A stretch of DNA of 32,597 nt from Oscillospiraceae bacterium (GCA_015067785.1 SVLR01000023.1:1-32597), one strand, 5' to 3'. Positions 16,014 to 23,014 are shown, numbered from the stretch's first letter. Numbers and translations: made by a program. Notes: a model not told the origin generated them from the sequence alone.

Positions 16014-16049
16014 AATGCAGAGTGGTTACGATCACTCTGCATTTTTTAT
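16014..16049 (+). terminator. Intrinsic terminator after the HTH gene
   Basis: An 11-bp-arm stem (AATGCAGAGTG/CACTCTGCATT, 8-base loop) is followed by TTTTTTATTT on the + strand. The stop codon of the leftward 77-residue gene is inside the stem. The hairpin may also hinder late transcription coming from TerL. Confidence 0.88.
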
Positions 16050-16265
16050 TTCGTCATTTTTGGGCTGTACATTGACGGTTATCCGGCGCAAGCTCTTTAA
16101 GCCCACCGAAATGCCATTTATATAAGCCGTCTTTTGTGCCAGCTCATTTTCCAGCTCCGCCACGCGCCTGTTAAGACGCCGGTTATCTGCCAACACCGTC
16201 TCTTTTGCCCAGATAGGCAAGAAACGGTCTAAAAACCACGCTTTAACCTTCTTCAGGATCTTCAT
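16032..16265 (-). CDS. Small coiled-coil protein after TerL
   Basis: A 77-residue protein starting MKILKKVKAWFLDRFLPIWA, whose beginning overlaps the end of TerL by about 20 bases. After a hydrophobic/basic N-terminal helix it has a coiled coil (ADNRRLNRRVAELENELAQK) and a polar end. Small proteins of this kind often lie between TerL and portal in Firmicutes phages; the function is unknown. The C-terminal codons form part of the opposing gene's terminator hairpin. Confidence 0.7.
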   Translation of the reverse strand: MKILKKVKAWFLDRFLPIWAKETVLADNRRLNRRVAELENELAQKTAYINGISVGLKSLRRITVNVQPKNDEIKNAE

Positions 16266-17514
16266 CTTTCAAACCTCCCAACATTTGCCTAACGATTGGA
16301 TCCCTACGCATCACCGTAGCGCAGAAATACCGGATATCATCCATTGCATGGTCATTTTCTTTAATAGGCTTATCGACCTCTCCTCTTTCATCCCATCGGT
16401 AGAGGCCGAACTCCCGGATCGCATCCTCGCAGCTTGTGGATATTTTAATTATTCCCGCCTTCAGCAAAGTAGCCGTTAGGCGAATACCGGGAAGGACATC
16501 GTTCCTTGCCTTCCGGACCGAGAACCGCCCGTGCCGGCGGATCGTGGCTATAAATGAAGCCGCCGACGGGTCCACAATTACGGATCGGATATCCCTGTCG
16601 CCGGCAAGTTTTTCTAACTCTTGATAGTATTCCTCGTCTGTTTTCATCAACGAATTGCTGCGGCCTGAATAGTAGTATTCCTTCACGCGGATAGCACGAC
16701 CGTTATACACCCACCACAGTCCTGCTGAAAATGGATTTAGTGTTCCGTAGTCCGCCGAGAGATACCAGGAGCCGCCACGGTCCATTTCTTCCGGCAGTTC
16801 CGCCACCGTATGGATCTGCTTATCAAACTCATACACAAGGCCTTCTGCCATGCACCATTCACCCAAAACATACCGCCGGTAGAATACGCCGGAGTACATC
16901 CGCCGATATCGTTCCGCGATAGCCGGATCCAGCGCTGCATTGTCTGCCATCGTGAATCGCAGGCGCAAAGCATTTTGCTCTTTTGCCTTTAACACCCACT
17001 CTTTATAGAACCAGTGCTCCGGACCACTGGGGTTACAGTTAAACCACAGCTTAGAGCCCGCCACAGAACATCGTGCGCAAGCCTGTTCCACAAAGGATCT
17101 TGGCATCAGTGCCACCTCATCCAGGAGCACACCCGCCAGAGTAATGCCCTGGATCAGTGTATAGGAGCTTTCATCCTTGCCGCCAAATAAGAAAAAGCTG
17201 TTCGTTCTCTCTCCATCAGAGACGATCAGCTTTCCATCACTTCTTTTTTCAGTTATCTGGTATATGCCACCCAGCCAGTCCTGCAGCCTTTGGATCACAT
17301 TTCTTCGGAGGGATGCAACAGTTTTACCACAGATCGCAAAGCTCTCTCCGTCAAACGTGTTCATTGCCCAGAGGAAAAAGCCGGCAACCATACATACCGT
17401 CTTTCCAGATCGGATAGCGCCATCGCAAATAATGGCATCACAGTCCCTGAATGCCGGGCGGTTCCACCACGTCAACGCAAGCAGCTGCCGCTTACTGAAG
17501 CTCTTGTAGATCAT
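16243..17514 (-). CDS. terL: Terminase large subunit (PBSX type)
   Basis: A 423-residue packaging motor protein. The N-terminal ATPase has Walker A at about residues 32-39 (GAIRSGKT), an adenine-side CGKTVASLRR segment and Walker B/catalytic Glu in GVLLDEVALM, followed by the coupling motif WFNCNPSGPEHWF. The C-terminal RNase H-like nuclease shows its acidic residues in YLSADYGTLNPF, VIVDPSAASF and DHAMDDIRYF. It translocates DNA into the prohead and cuts concatemers. It overlaps the end of TerS by 23 bases. Length and motifs are complete. Confidence 0.95.
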   Translation of the reverse strand: MIYKSFSKRQLLALTWWNRPAFRDCDAIICDGAIRSGKTVCMVAGFFLWAMNTFDGESFAICGKTVASLRRNVIQRLQDWLGGIYQITEKRSDGKLIVSDGERTNSFFLFGGKDESSYTLIQGITLAGVLLDEVALMPRSFVEQACARCSVAGSKLWFNCNPSGPEHWFYKEWVLKAKEQNALRLRFTMADNAALDPAIAERYRRMYSGVFYRRYVLGEWCMAEGLVYEFDKQIHTVAELPEEMDRGGSWYLSADYGTLNPFSAGLWWVYNGRAIRVKEYYYSGRSNSLMKTDEEYYQELEKLAGDRDIRSVIVDPSAASFIATIRRHGRFSVRKARNDVLPGIRLTATLLKAGIIKISTSCEDAIREFGLYRWDERGEVDKPIKENDHAMDDIRYFCATVMRRDPIVRQMLGGLKDEDPEEG

Positions 17515-17959
17515 CTGTATTGATATCCTCTCCGGTTACTTTGAGCATTTCAAGCAGATTATTTCTCTGATTATCCTCAATGCCCTGGATTCCTATATGC
17601 TTATCCAGCTGCTCCAGTGCCTTCAGAGCGCCTTTGCTGTCAAAGCCATATACGCCACACTCCTCGTATCTTCCGGTTTTAGGGTTCAAAGTCTTTACCG
17701 GAGTAGGGTTTTTGCACTTCTTGTAGGTATCGATCAGCTCCAGTACTACAAAGTCAGCATTTAACGCCAATCTTTCCCGTTGCTCTTTTCGTAATTCGCC
17801 TACGCGCGCGAGGATGTTGGGATTTCTTAGGAGATCGGACGCCTGGGATGCGGCATTGCGCTCCTTGTAGCCGGCGCGGATCGCCGCCTGTGTGCCGTTT
17901 AGATCCACAAGGTACTCCTGGCAAAATCTTTCGTGTCTCTTGTTTTCCAGTTCCGCCAC
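17492..17959 (-). CDS. terS: Terminase small subunit (Terminase_2 type)
   Basis: I chose the GTG at 17959: GGAGG lies nine bases upstream, whereas the ATG at 17968 abuts that site. This gives 155 residues beginning VAELENKRHERFCQEYLVDL. It has the classical small-terminase helix-turn-helix (NGTQAAIRAGYKERNAASQA, then LLRNPNILARVGELRKEQRE), a central region, and a C-terminal helical oligomerisation part (ALKALEQLDKHIGI). It recognises the packaging site, often located in or near this gene. Confidence 0.9.
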   Translation of the reverse strand: MAELENKRHERFCQEYLVDLNGTQAAIRAGYKERNAASQASDLLRNPNILARVGELRKEQRERLALNADFVVLELIDTYKKCKNPTPVKTLNPKTGRYEECGVYGFDSKGALKALEQLDKHIGIQGIEDNQRNNLLEMLKVTGEDINTDDLQELQ

Positions 17960-17984
17960 TATCTGCATCCTCCTTCCTGCTTTG

Positions 17985-18027
17985 GCAGTACAAAACCTCA
18001 CCAACAATTAGTCCGGTGAGGCTCGAT
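17985..18027 (-). repeat. Hairpin leader repeat, copy 1 (before terS)
   Basis: A 7-bp stem (17996-18002 with 18015-18021) followed on the - strand by TTTTGTACTGCCA, shortly before the terS start. A second, imperfect copy lies at 19238-19280 before the DUF4417-like gene. Shared positions are CCTCACC, the central TTA/TTG-rich loop, GAGG and CTGCCA. It may be a shared late regulatory leader. Confidence 0.55.
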
Positions 18028-18039
18028 AATTTCGTTATT

Positions 18040-18062
18040 AAAAAGGGCACATCACTGTGCCC
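18040..18062 (-). terminator. Intrinsic terminator before terS
   Basis: On the - strand GGGCACA/TGTGCCC (7 bp, 4-base loop) is followed by TTTTTAATAA. It ends the transcript of the genes at 18191-19908 and separates them from the terminase genes. The whole 17960-18190 stretch has no convincing gene. It also contains a tRNA-T-arm-like stem-loop near 18070-18090 (GCCGG-TTGAAAT-CCGGC on the - strand). Confidence 0.8.
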
Positions 18063-18190
18063 TGTGCAGGTGGGCCGGATTTCAACCGGCACTATTGTAC
18101 TCATAGCACTCCGTTAACTTGCCGTTTAAGCAAGTGTTTTCGTGTATGGCTGTCACCATCGCTACAAGCCCTGATGTTCTCACTCTTAAA

Positions 18191-18628
18191 CTACTCACCT
18201 GCATTACGATAATACCACGCCTTTAACACTCTTTCAACCATTTTCTCTTCTTTCGCCGTTAAAAGACGTGTGCCGTGTTCATCGTGCACATACCCAAGAT
18301 GTGCGTGTGGCAGCTCTGGTTTCCCATTAATCGTATGTTTAGGCCCGTTAATGTCAATTTGCTTAAAACGCTTGTTGTCCTTGTCGTAGTAGGTTATAGC
18401 CTTAATCTCATTCTTAGCATTTACTGTTGCGTATACACGTCCCTTAGTCATCGTCTCCATTGGAGTCTTTGCGGATCCTGTATTAGAAACAACGAATTTG
18501 ATGTTTCCGAATTGATGAACAGTGTGATATTCAGAGCCATACGGTTTTCCCTTATCAGAAATTCCACTCGCAGATCCTCTACCGCCTATTGTAATCAGCT
18601 CCTCTAAATTTGTTCTGAAAGGTCTCAA
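18191..18628 (-). CDS. Unknown phage protein with GGRGSASG start (frame-displaced partner of DUF4417-like gene)
   Basis: This open frame begins inside the DUF4417-like gene with only a TTG and has no well-placed ribosome-binding site. The recognisable protein starts at about EELITIGGRGSASGISDKG. It continues with GSEYHTVHQFGNIKFVVSN, TPMETMTKGRVYATV, the YYDKDNKRFKQIDI segment, a His-rich HTINGKPELPHAHLGYVHDE and a helical end. I have seen this type beside DUF4417 genes in clostridial phages, but its role is unknown; the compact His-containing core could be a nuclease-like fold. A +1 shift near 18600 would fuse it smoothly to the upstream protein (KF-EELITIGGRG). Confidence 0.55.
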   Translation of the reverse strand: MRPFRTNLEELITIGGRGSASGISDKGKPYGSEYHTVHQFGNIKFVVSNTGSAKTPMETMTKGRVYATVNAKNEIKAITYYDKDNKRFKQIDINGPKHTINGKPELPHAHLGYVHDEHGTRLLTAKEEKMVERVLKAWYYRNAGE

Positions 18629-19220
18629 TACTCACGATGTTACCTGTACATTCCGGTGGTACAAGACCATAAAACAAGATCCTCGTCGGCTGTAATCTCT
18701 CTATTGCCTCACGGTACCCGGAAATAAACAACTCTCTGCATTCAGCGTTTTTCATACAACCAACAGACGAGACCGCAATAGTGCTGCCGGCCGGCTCTCC
18801 GTCAAAGCACCATTCGTAAGAATCCGGTGTGCTCCAAGTGATCGTTGGAATTACATTCACACCGGCTTCCTGCAGATAAGCTCCTACCCAGTGTTTACGG
18901 TAGTGGTTATAGATTTGCATTGCCTTCGGAAAGTCCGTATAAAGAGAGAAGTCCGGGGTCAATATACACTTGAATTGAGAAAGCACAGGCACATACCGGT
19001 CAATGCTTGTCCATAGGCGGTTGAATTGATAATCATCCAGGAAGAAATGCACACCCTTATCCTGGCGGCTGTGGCACTTGGCAGCATAGTTGAAGCCGAC
19101 AAACTCGCACACATCATCGAGTTGTGTAGCTTTTAGCTCCGGTATACCAAACTCTCCGACGCCGGCAAAAATGCGGCGTTCCAGATTCTCATAACTTCTG
19201 CCGCTTCTATAGCTGTTCAC
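18579..19220 (-). CDS. DUF4417-like protein, probably truncated by frame change
   Basis: The start is taken at GTG 19220 with AAGGTGG upstream. The 213-residue product has the DUF4417 features: GFNYAAKCHSRQDKGVHFF, FLDDYQFNRLW, FKCILTPDFSLYTDFPKA, QIYNHYRKHWVGAYLQ, a WCFDGEPAGSTIAVSS segment and LQPTRILFYG near the end. The function of the family is not established; it is common in Firmicutes phages and mobile elements. The C-terminus (TFQNKFRGADYNRR) looks artificial, and the +1 frame carries an apparent continuation. Translation may need a frameshift, or the gene may be broken. A hairpin leader repeat precedes it. Confidence 0.7.
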   Translation of the reverse strand: MNSYRSGRSYENLERRIFAGVGEFGIPELKATQLDDVCEFVGFNYAAKCHSRQDKGVHFFLDDYQFNRLWTSIDRYVPVLSQFKCILTPDFSLYTDFPKAMQIYNHYRKHWVGAYLQEAGVNVIPTITWSTPDSYEWCFDGEPAGSTIAVSSVGCMKNAECRELFISGYREAIERLQPTRILFYGLVPPECTGNIVSIETFQNKFRGADYNRR

Positions 19221-19237
19221 TTCATTCCACCTTCTGT

Positions 19238-19280
19238 TGTGGCAGCACAAGAAAGCCTCACCGGCAACTAAATCCAGCGA
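19238..19280 (-). repeat. Hairpin leader repeat, copy 2 (before DUF4417-like gene)
   Basis: On the - strand AAGCCTC and GAGGCTT form a 7-bp stem around a loop with GGATTTAGTTGCC, followed by TCTTGTGCTGCCA. Compare copy 1 at 17985-18027. The stem bases differ in part while the shape and the downstream CTGCCA stay the same. Confidence 0.5.
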
Positions 19281-19365
19281 GGCTTTTCCGTATCTGTTAT
19301 TTTACAAATACAGTCTAGCACAGGTCATATGGACATTGCAAGGACATCTTTTGGACATTCTGCAT

Positions 19366-19908
19366 TTACTCTTTCTTTATGCCGTCAATTCCGAACAGAA
19401 GGGCAGCCAGATGCTCACAAATGGAATCTACATCTCTGCGGATGGTTTTCTCTGCTACAAACTCACGATCTGCCAGTTCCTGGACAGTAACCGGCTGATC
19501 ATCCACATACAGAGCCTTCACCACACGCCATCTCCGGAGATTATCTTGCCTTCCGGAATCCTCGCAGTATGTTTTATACAAACCGAGCATAACCTCGATA
19601 TGCTGGACAAGCACTGCTGTTCTGGCCGCACTGTTCTTTATACTGGCGGTGAAATCAGACGGGCCTCTCCTTTCCATAAGCTCCAGTATCTCGTAGATCG
19701 ATTCATTAAGCTGCCCTACCTGGTATACAGCATTATCGGTATGCTTTTTGAACAGCCGATAGTTCTTCAGCAGAAGGCGGGTATTGTGAAGGCGTCTGTC
19801 CACACGCTCTTCTTCGTCCCTCCGGCGCTCCTTCTCCAGTTTTTCCATAGCAGCCTTGGCGCCCGCTTCTGCCGCTATGCGGATCATTTCCTTGTCAACT
19901 TTCCCCAT
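19366..19908 (-). CDS. Probable phage transcription regulator (ArpU/late-regulator-like)
   Basis: A 180-residue protein from an ATG preceded by GGAGGTAG. The N-terminal half is a highly charged helix (AAMEKLEKERRRDEEERVDR). The middle is helical (YQVGQLNESIYEILELMERR). The end carries a helix-turn-helix of the sigma-region-4/DeoR type: VTVQELADREFVAEKTIRRD followed by VDSICEHLAALLFGIDGI. The last gene before the terminase block is the usual place for the late-gene activator in Firmicutes siphoviruses (ArpU/RinA role), so it may switch on the operon starting at terS. The DNA target is unknown. Confidence 0.65.
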   Translation of the reverse strand: MGKVDKEMIRIAAEAGAKAAMEKLEKERRRDEEERVDRRLHNTRLLLKNYRLFKKHTDNAVYQVGQLNESIYEILELMERRGPSDFTASIKNSAARTAVLVQHIEVMLGLYKTYCEDSGRQDNLRRWRVVKALYVDDQPVTVQELADREFVAEKTIRRDVDSICEHLAALLFGIDGIKKE

Positions 19909-19969
19909 ATACTACCTCCGTTTACTCATCAACTACATTTTGTTCTAAAACTTTACACATCTACAAGGT

Positions 19970-20761
19970 TTAATCCAACCGGTCTTCCGGCCGGTCTTTT
20001 TCGCCACGTTGTCGCCTCGGTTTTTTCTGTGGCATCGCTATGTACTTAAAACACCAATATCCATATGTGGTAGCTTCGATCTCCACCAGTGTATATCCCT
20101 TCGGGGCTTTCGGCGGACGCTTTGCAGAATAGCCACCGTGGATATTTACCTCTGCCGGCTCTTCCACCTCCGGCTTTTTCGCGTTCTTCGTTTGAAACCA
20201 TCGGTGTCCACCGATTTCCTCTATCCAATGGTCAAACAGATAGTTGGCAAGTCCTGTATAGTCCTGCCCCCGGTCCACGCCCTCATACCAACAGTGTTCC
20301 CGGAGGTGCGCGATATGACGGATACGGCCGTATTTCCATTTACTGATAATGAAGTCCTCCGGGATGCCCTCTGATACCATATGGAAATGGATTCTATTGG
20401 TGGTCTTTCCTCTTCCCATATATAAGAAGATCACGGCATCCGGATAGGCCCTCTTTAATGAGCGGATAAAGCTCTTGCGGATCTTCTTTGCATCCTCAAA
20501 ATCGTGCACTTCATATTCATCGTCAAATGTGTGCGTACTATAATAAGATGTGGGGGAGAAATTTGCGTGAAACAAACGGTTATGATTTCGCCGGGATATC
20601 TCCTTTTTGAATTTGCTATAAGCCTCCTCATTTTCAAATCGACTCTTTTTTTCTTTCTCAGGATCATACAGCTCTATTTTCCGGATCCCGTCCGGTACCG
20701 TATAGACTTGCTGCTCACAGATTGTGCCGTAGAAGATCCGTTTCTTCATCTGCTTTCCCAT
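19970..20761 (-). CDS. HUH-type Rep endonuclease (rolling-circle replication-associated protein)
   Basis: A 263-residue protein from ATG 20761 with GAGGTGGGAG upstream. The HUH metal site is at residues 125-127 (RIHFHMVSEG). Upstream motifs are FHANFSP near 65 and AVIFLYMGRG near 110; the catalytic tyrosine is expected in DYTGLANYLFDHW (Tyr168 or Tyr174). The C-terminal third is basic with a Pro-rich linker. This fits G2P/ORF2-like Rep proteins that nick a hairpin origin and start rolling-circle replication. It is the only DNA replication enzyme I see besides the reverse transcriptase. A perfect palindrome at 20812-20832 lies 51 bases before the gene. Confidence 0.8.
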   Translation of the reverse strand: MGKQMKKRIFYGTICEQQVYTVPDGIRKIELYDPEKEKKSRFENEEAYSKFKKEISRRNHNRLFHANFSPTSYYSTHTFDDEYEVHDFEDAKKIRKSFIRSLKRAYPDAVIFLYMGRGKTTNRIHFHMVSEGIPEDFIISKWKYGRIRHIAHLREHCWYEGVDRGQDYTGLANYLFDHWIEEIGGHRWFQTKNAKKPEVEEPAEVNIHGGYSAKRPPKAPKGYTLVEIEATTYGYWCFKYIAMPQKKPRRQRGEKDRPEDRLD

Positions 20762-20766
20762 CGTCA

Positions 20767-20832
20767 GCTCCCACCTCTATATATAAATATAATGTGTCAT
20801 AATCTCCAAAGCGGTACCGGGATCCGGTACCG
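20767..20832. other. Candidate replication origin: palindrome plus AT-rich stretch before rep
   Basis: Positions 20812-20832 form a perfect 9-bp stem (CGGTACCGG/CCGGTACCG) with a 3-base loop. An AT-rich run (20777-20800) lies between it and the Rep ribosome-binding site. HUH Rep proteins nick hairpin origins often placed next to their gene, so this is the best origin candidate in the window. It may instead act as a terminator: TTTTG follows on the + strand, and no U-run follows on the - strand. Origin use is an inference. Confidence 0.4.
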
Positions 20833-20848
20833 TTTTGCAAACTACGAT

Positions 20849-21094
20849 CTATTCTTTTGTATCTCGCGGGCAAGCTCTATCGCAATAACCGTTTTCCGGT
20901 TTGTCCACGCCGTGGTTAAATCCCCTGCAGAAACAGGTTCCCATAACCCCTTTTGGGTTATGCCGCACCCAATGTTGGCAAGATCCGCAACGCAACAATG
21001 CTCGATCCTCTTTTTTACTGGCCACTATCAGGCGGATATATAAAACAACAAGCACCAGTGCCGCCACAATCACAATTAAGCTCCACAAACTCAT
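20849..21094 (-). CDS. Small membrane-anchored cysteine-rich protein
   Basis: The start ATG 21094 is preceded by GGAGG at 8 bases; a second ATG at 21100 is too close to that site. The 81-residue product has one N-terminal membrane helix (LWSLIVIVAALVLVVLYIRL). The second half has six cysteines in pairs (RCGSCQHW, GTCFCRGF, GYCDRACP), typical of a metal-binding knuckle. The cysteine part may face the cytoplasm or the outside; the positive KK after the helix favours the cytoplasm. The function is unknown. It overlaps the neighbouring ribosome-binding signals in a tight operon. Confidence 0.7.
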   Translation of the reverse strand: MSLWSLIVIVAALVLVVLYIRLIVASKKEDRALLRCGSCQHWVRHNPKGVMGTCFCRGFNHGVDKPENGYCDRACPRDTKE

Positions 21095-21096
21095 CC

Positions 21097-21444
21097 TCAT
21101 TTCCTCCGTATCTTTTCTCTTGTCTTTTTTACCGTGCAATCTTTACCTGGCGGGCAAGGTCTTTTTGTTCCGTGAATGAATATGTAATTGCAGCATTTGT
21201 TGTTCTCGCTATCTCCGTAATAGCAGATACAGTCCTCACAATACTCATTAGAAACTATTGGCGCTATTTTGGGTATTACAATGCCAAGCCTTGTTCGTTC
21301 TCTTTGTCTCTCTTTTGCGATGGCGTTTTGTACTCTAGCCCATATCCTTGCACATTCAGGGCAACGTTTTCTGGCAACGCCACAATTCTCCATAACCGCA
21401 CCGCATTCGATACAGGTTTTTGTCGTATAGTTATTCGCTCCCAT
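21097..21444 (-). CDS. Zinc-ribbon protein
   Basis: Taken from ATG 21444 with AAGGTGAG upstream, giving 115 residues. The N-terminal ribbon is TCIECGAVMENC...RCPECAR. A basic helical centre (QNAIAKERQRERTRLGI) follows. A second cysteine cluster near the end is CEDCICYYG/NNKCCNYI/CPPGKDC. Such proteins are frequent in phage early operons and probably bind nucleic acid or a host protein. The start overlaps the 54-residue gene upstream by 14 bases. No family recognised. Confidence 0.7.
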   Translation of the reverse strand: MGANNYTTKTCIECGAVMENCGVARKRCPECARIWARVQNAIAKERQRERTRLGIVIPKIAPIVSNEYCEDCICYYGDSENNKCCNYIFIHGTKRPCPPGKDCTVKKTREKIRRK

Positions 21445-21595
21445 CGACACTCACCTTGCTCTCTGCCGCCGGTGACTGTTCTGATCTCTGAGCCAAAGCC
21501 TCCACTTCTAGCTGCCGAACGCGTTGGATCGCCACCTTCTCTGCCATACCGGGCGGCATATCCCGCCCGGTCTCATATCGTAATCCTTTGGCCAT
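21431..21595 (-). CDS. 54-residue small phage protein
   Basis: A short frame from ATG 21595 with GGAGGAG upstream that shares bases with the previous gene's stop region. The product is MAKGLRYETGRDMPPGMAEK, then a helix IQRVRQLEVEALAQR, then a polar end. Tight coupling to both neighbours supports it. No known function. Confidence 0.6.
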   Translation of the reverse strand: MAKGLRYETGRDMPPGMAEKVAIQRVRQLEVEALAQRSEQSPAAESKVSVDGSE

Positions 21596-21597
21596 TT

Positions 21598-21822
21598 TTA
21601 TTTCTCCTCCAGCTGCTCGGCATATAAGCCTTCAGCCAGCTCCCAGTCCAAAACATCGCCTATGAAGGTGATCGTTGCCAGTGCCTCGCCCTCCTCCAGT
21701 TTAAGCGCATTTCCTTCTGACTGCGTCCAAACTACCTGCGCCAACGTGCAGCATTCACCCACGCCGATTCCGGAGATCATAAATCCCGGCTTCTCATAGC
21801 TCTTTATGACATATTTCAGCAT
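21598..21822 (-). CDS. Hypothetical phage protein (74 aa)
   Basis: An acidic 74-residue protein: MLKYVIKSYEKPGFMISGIG, then VVWTQSEGNALKLEEGEALA and a helical end LAEGLYAEQLEEK. The alternating strands suggest a small beta-sheet domain. Its ATG overlaps the previous stop by one base, so it is part of the leftward early operon. No family recognised. Confidence 0.65.
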   Translation of the reverse strand: MLKYVIKSYEKPGFMISGIGVGECCTLAQVVWTQSEGNALKLEEGEALATITFIGDVLDWELAEGLYAEQLEEK

Positions 21823-22076
21823 TATGTATCCTCCTCATCCGCAAACCTTCGCAGTACTGTGTATCGTTTGATTTCTCCCTTGAGTACCCGGCTTACAAGG
21901 CAGTAAAAGGAAGCTACCGTGCGATTTAAAACTTTGGCACATTCCTCTGCAGTAGCATCGATCACGATTGGAAAATCTGTTTTGTTGTCGTACACTGAAT
22001 ACATACAGAATTGCCTGCCGCAGGCTCCCTTCCGGCGTCCTTTATTCGCCGGCACAAAAGTGCTCATACTTACCAT
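21822..22076 (-). CDS. Hypothetical phage protein (84 aa), possible DNA-binding
   Basis: Begins at ATG 22076, three bases after the reverse transcriptase stop. A TTG at 22082 sits closer to the AGGAG and is an alternative. The residues CGRQFCMYSVYDNKTDFPIV, then ATAEECAKVLNRTVASFYCL and SRVLKGEIKRYTVLRRF, suggest a short strand pair followed by a helix-turn-helix (AEECAKVLNRTVASFYCLVSR). This could bind DNA like other small phage regulators of the type that respond to codon choice or host signals. The function is not known. Confidence 0.6.
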   Translation of the reverse strand: MVSMSTFVPANKGRRKGACGRQFCMYSVYDNKTDFPIVIDATAEECAKVLNRTVASFYCLVSRVLKGEIKRYTVLRRFADEEDT

Positions 22077-22078
22077 CT

Positions 22079-23014
22079 TCAATATTTCTCCTTGGATTCA
22101 CGATCTAATATTGCGCTAATCTTTAAATCCATAGCTTTTTCCAGATTATAGCAGTTGCCATGGGATATGTGGTTTTTCCATGCGCTATAAGATGTCTTGA
22201 ATTTCTCTATTGGTAGCTTACCGGCAGCCACTTGTTTTGCCAGCCGAACGAATTTTCTTTGTGCATTGCGCTTGTTTTGGTTCCTCAGCTTGCGGATCGG
22301 TACACCGTCAGTTGTGATGTAGGTATGAAAACCGAGATAATTAATACCGTTTTTAAATGGAAATATCTGTGTCTTTCCGTTTAATGTCAGCTCCAGTGTT
22401 TCCAAATATGCTGTTATTACCTCCAGACAATACCGCAGATATGCCTTGCTGGGGTGGATCAGATAAAAGTCGTCCATATATCTGCCATAGAACTCTATCC
22501 CAAGCTCGTGCTTGATCATCTTATCCATACCGTCTAGGTAAAGCAGCGCAAATCCCTGGTTGATCTGGTTACCCAGCGGTATCCCCTTGCCCTCTGTGCT
22601 GTCAATAAATAACTCGCAAAGCCAACAGACATCCGGATCATGGCCAAAGTAATACCTTACAATATCCTTTAGCTGATCGTGCGATATGTTGTAGAAGAAC
22701 TTGCTGATGTCGCATTTGAGTATGTAGCCGTCAAGGCCGTACCGATCGTAAAACTGCAACATCTGCTCCTTCAACCGATCTAAGCCGAATAATGTGCCTT
22801 TGCCTTTTTGCCCGGCACAGTTATCCAAGACAAATATCCGCTGCAGCCGTGGCAATATCACATTGTCACACAGACTATGCTGTATGACCTTATCCTTAAA
22901 AGATGTGGTCTGAATAATACGTTCCTTCGGCTCGTAAACTTTGAATTCAGTATAGGGGGATACCTGATAGGTTTTTTCCTTCAGCTGCGCTATGAGGGTA
23001 TTGACACCATCCAA
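22079..23014 (-). CDS. Reverse transcriptase, N-terminally truncated (DGR-like)
   Basis: 311 residues from a TTG at 23014. The frame is open back to 23062, but no ATG or GTG precedes the TTG. The polymerase core is intact: ILKCDISKFFYNIS (motif A, Asp102), GIPLGNQINQ (residues 144-153), RYMDDFYLIH (catalytic YMDD, 179-182), TQIFPFKNGINYLGFH, and a basic C-terminal thumb. LGNQINQ resembles the (I/L/V)GxxxSQ motif typical of DGR reverse transcriptases. RTs of this class usually carry 30-50 more N-terminal residues; here the gene joins a truncated protein resembling a DGR target. No template/variable repeat pair was found. Expression may need a rare start or a +1 shift from the upstream frame. 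Confidence 0.85.
   Translation of the reverse strand: MDGVNTLIAQLKEKTYQVSPYTEFKVYEPKERIIQTTSFKDKVIQHSLCDNVILPRLQRIFVLDNCAGQKGKGTLFGLDRLKEQMLQFYDRYGLDGYILKCDISKFFYNISHDQLKDIVRYYFGHDPDVCWLCELFIDSTEGKGIPLGNQINQGFALLYLDGMDKMIKHELGIEFYGRYMDDFYLIHPSKAYLRYCLEVITAYLETLELTLNGKTQIFPFKNGINYLGFHTYITTDGVPIRKLRNQNKRNAQRKFVRLAKQVAAGKLPIEKFKTSYSAWKNHISHGNCYNLEKAMDLKISAILDRESKEKY

Noticed and set aside
18060..18130. A second tRNA before terS
   Set aside because: There is a good T-arm-like stem-loop (GCCGG-TTGAAAT-CCGGC on the - strand) and a possible anticodon-like stem, but no matching acceptor strand at tRNA distance.
19237..20049. 270-residue + strand frame
   Set aside because: It runs across two genuine - strand genes and their intergenic hairpin; no ribosome-binding site and no domain.
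22079..23014. Group II intron or retron origin for the reverse transcriptase
   Set aside because: No maturase/endonuclease domains or domain V-like hairpin follows the gene, and no msr/msd-like inverted repeat was seen nearby. The neighbouring target-like gene favours a DGR.
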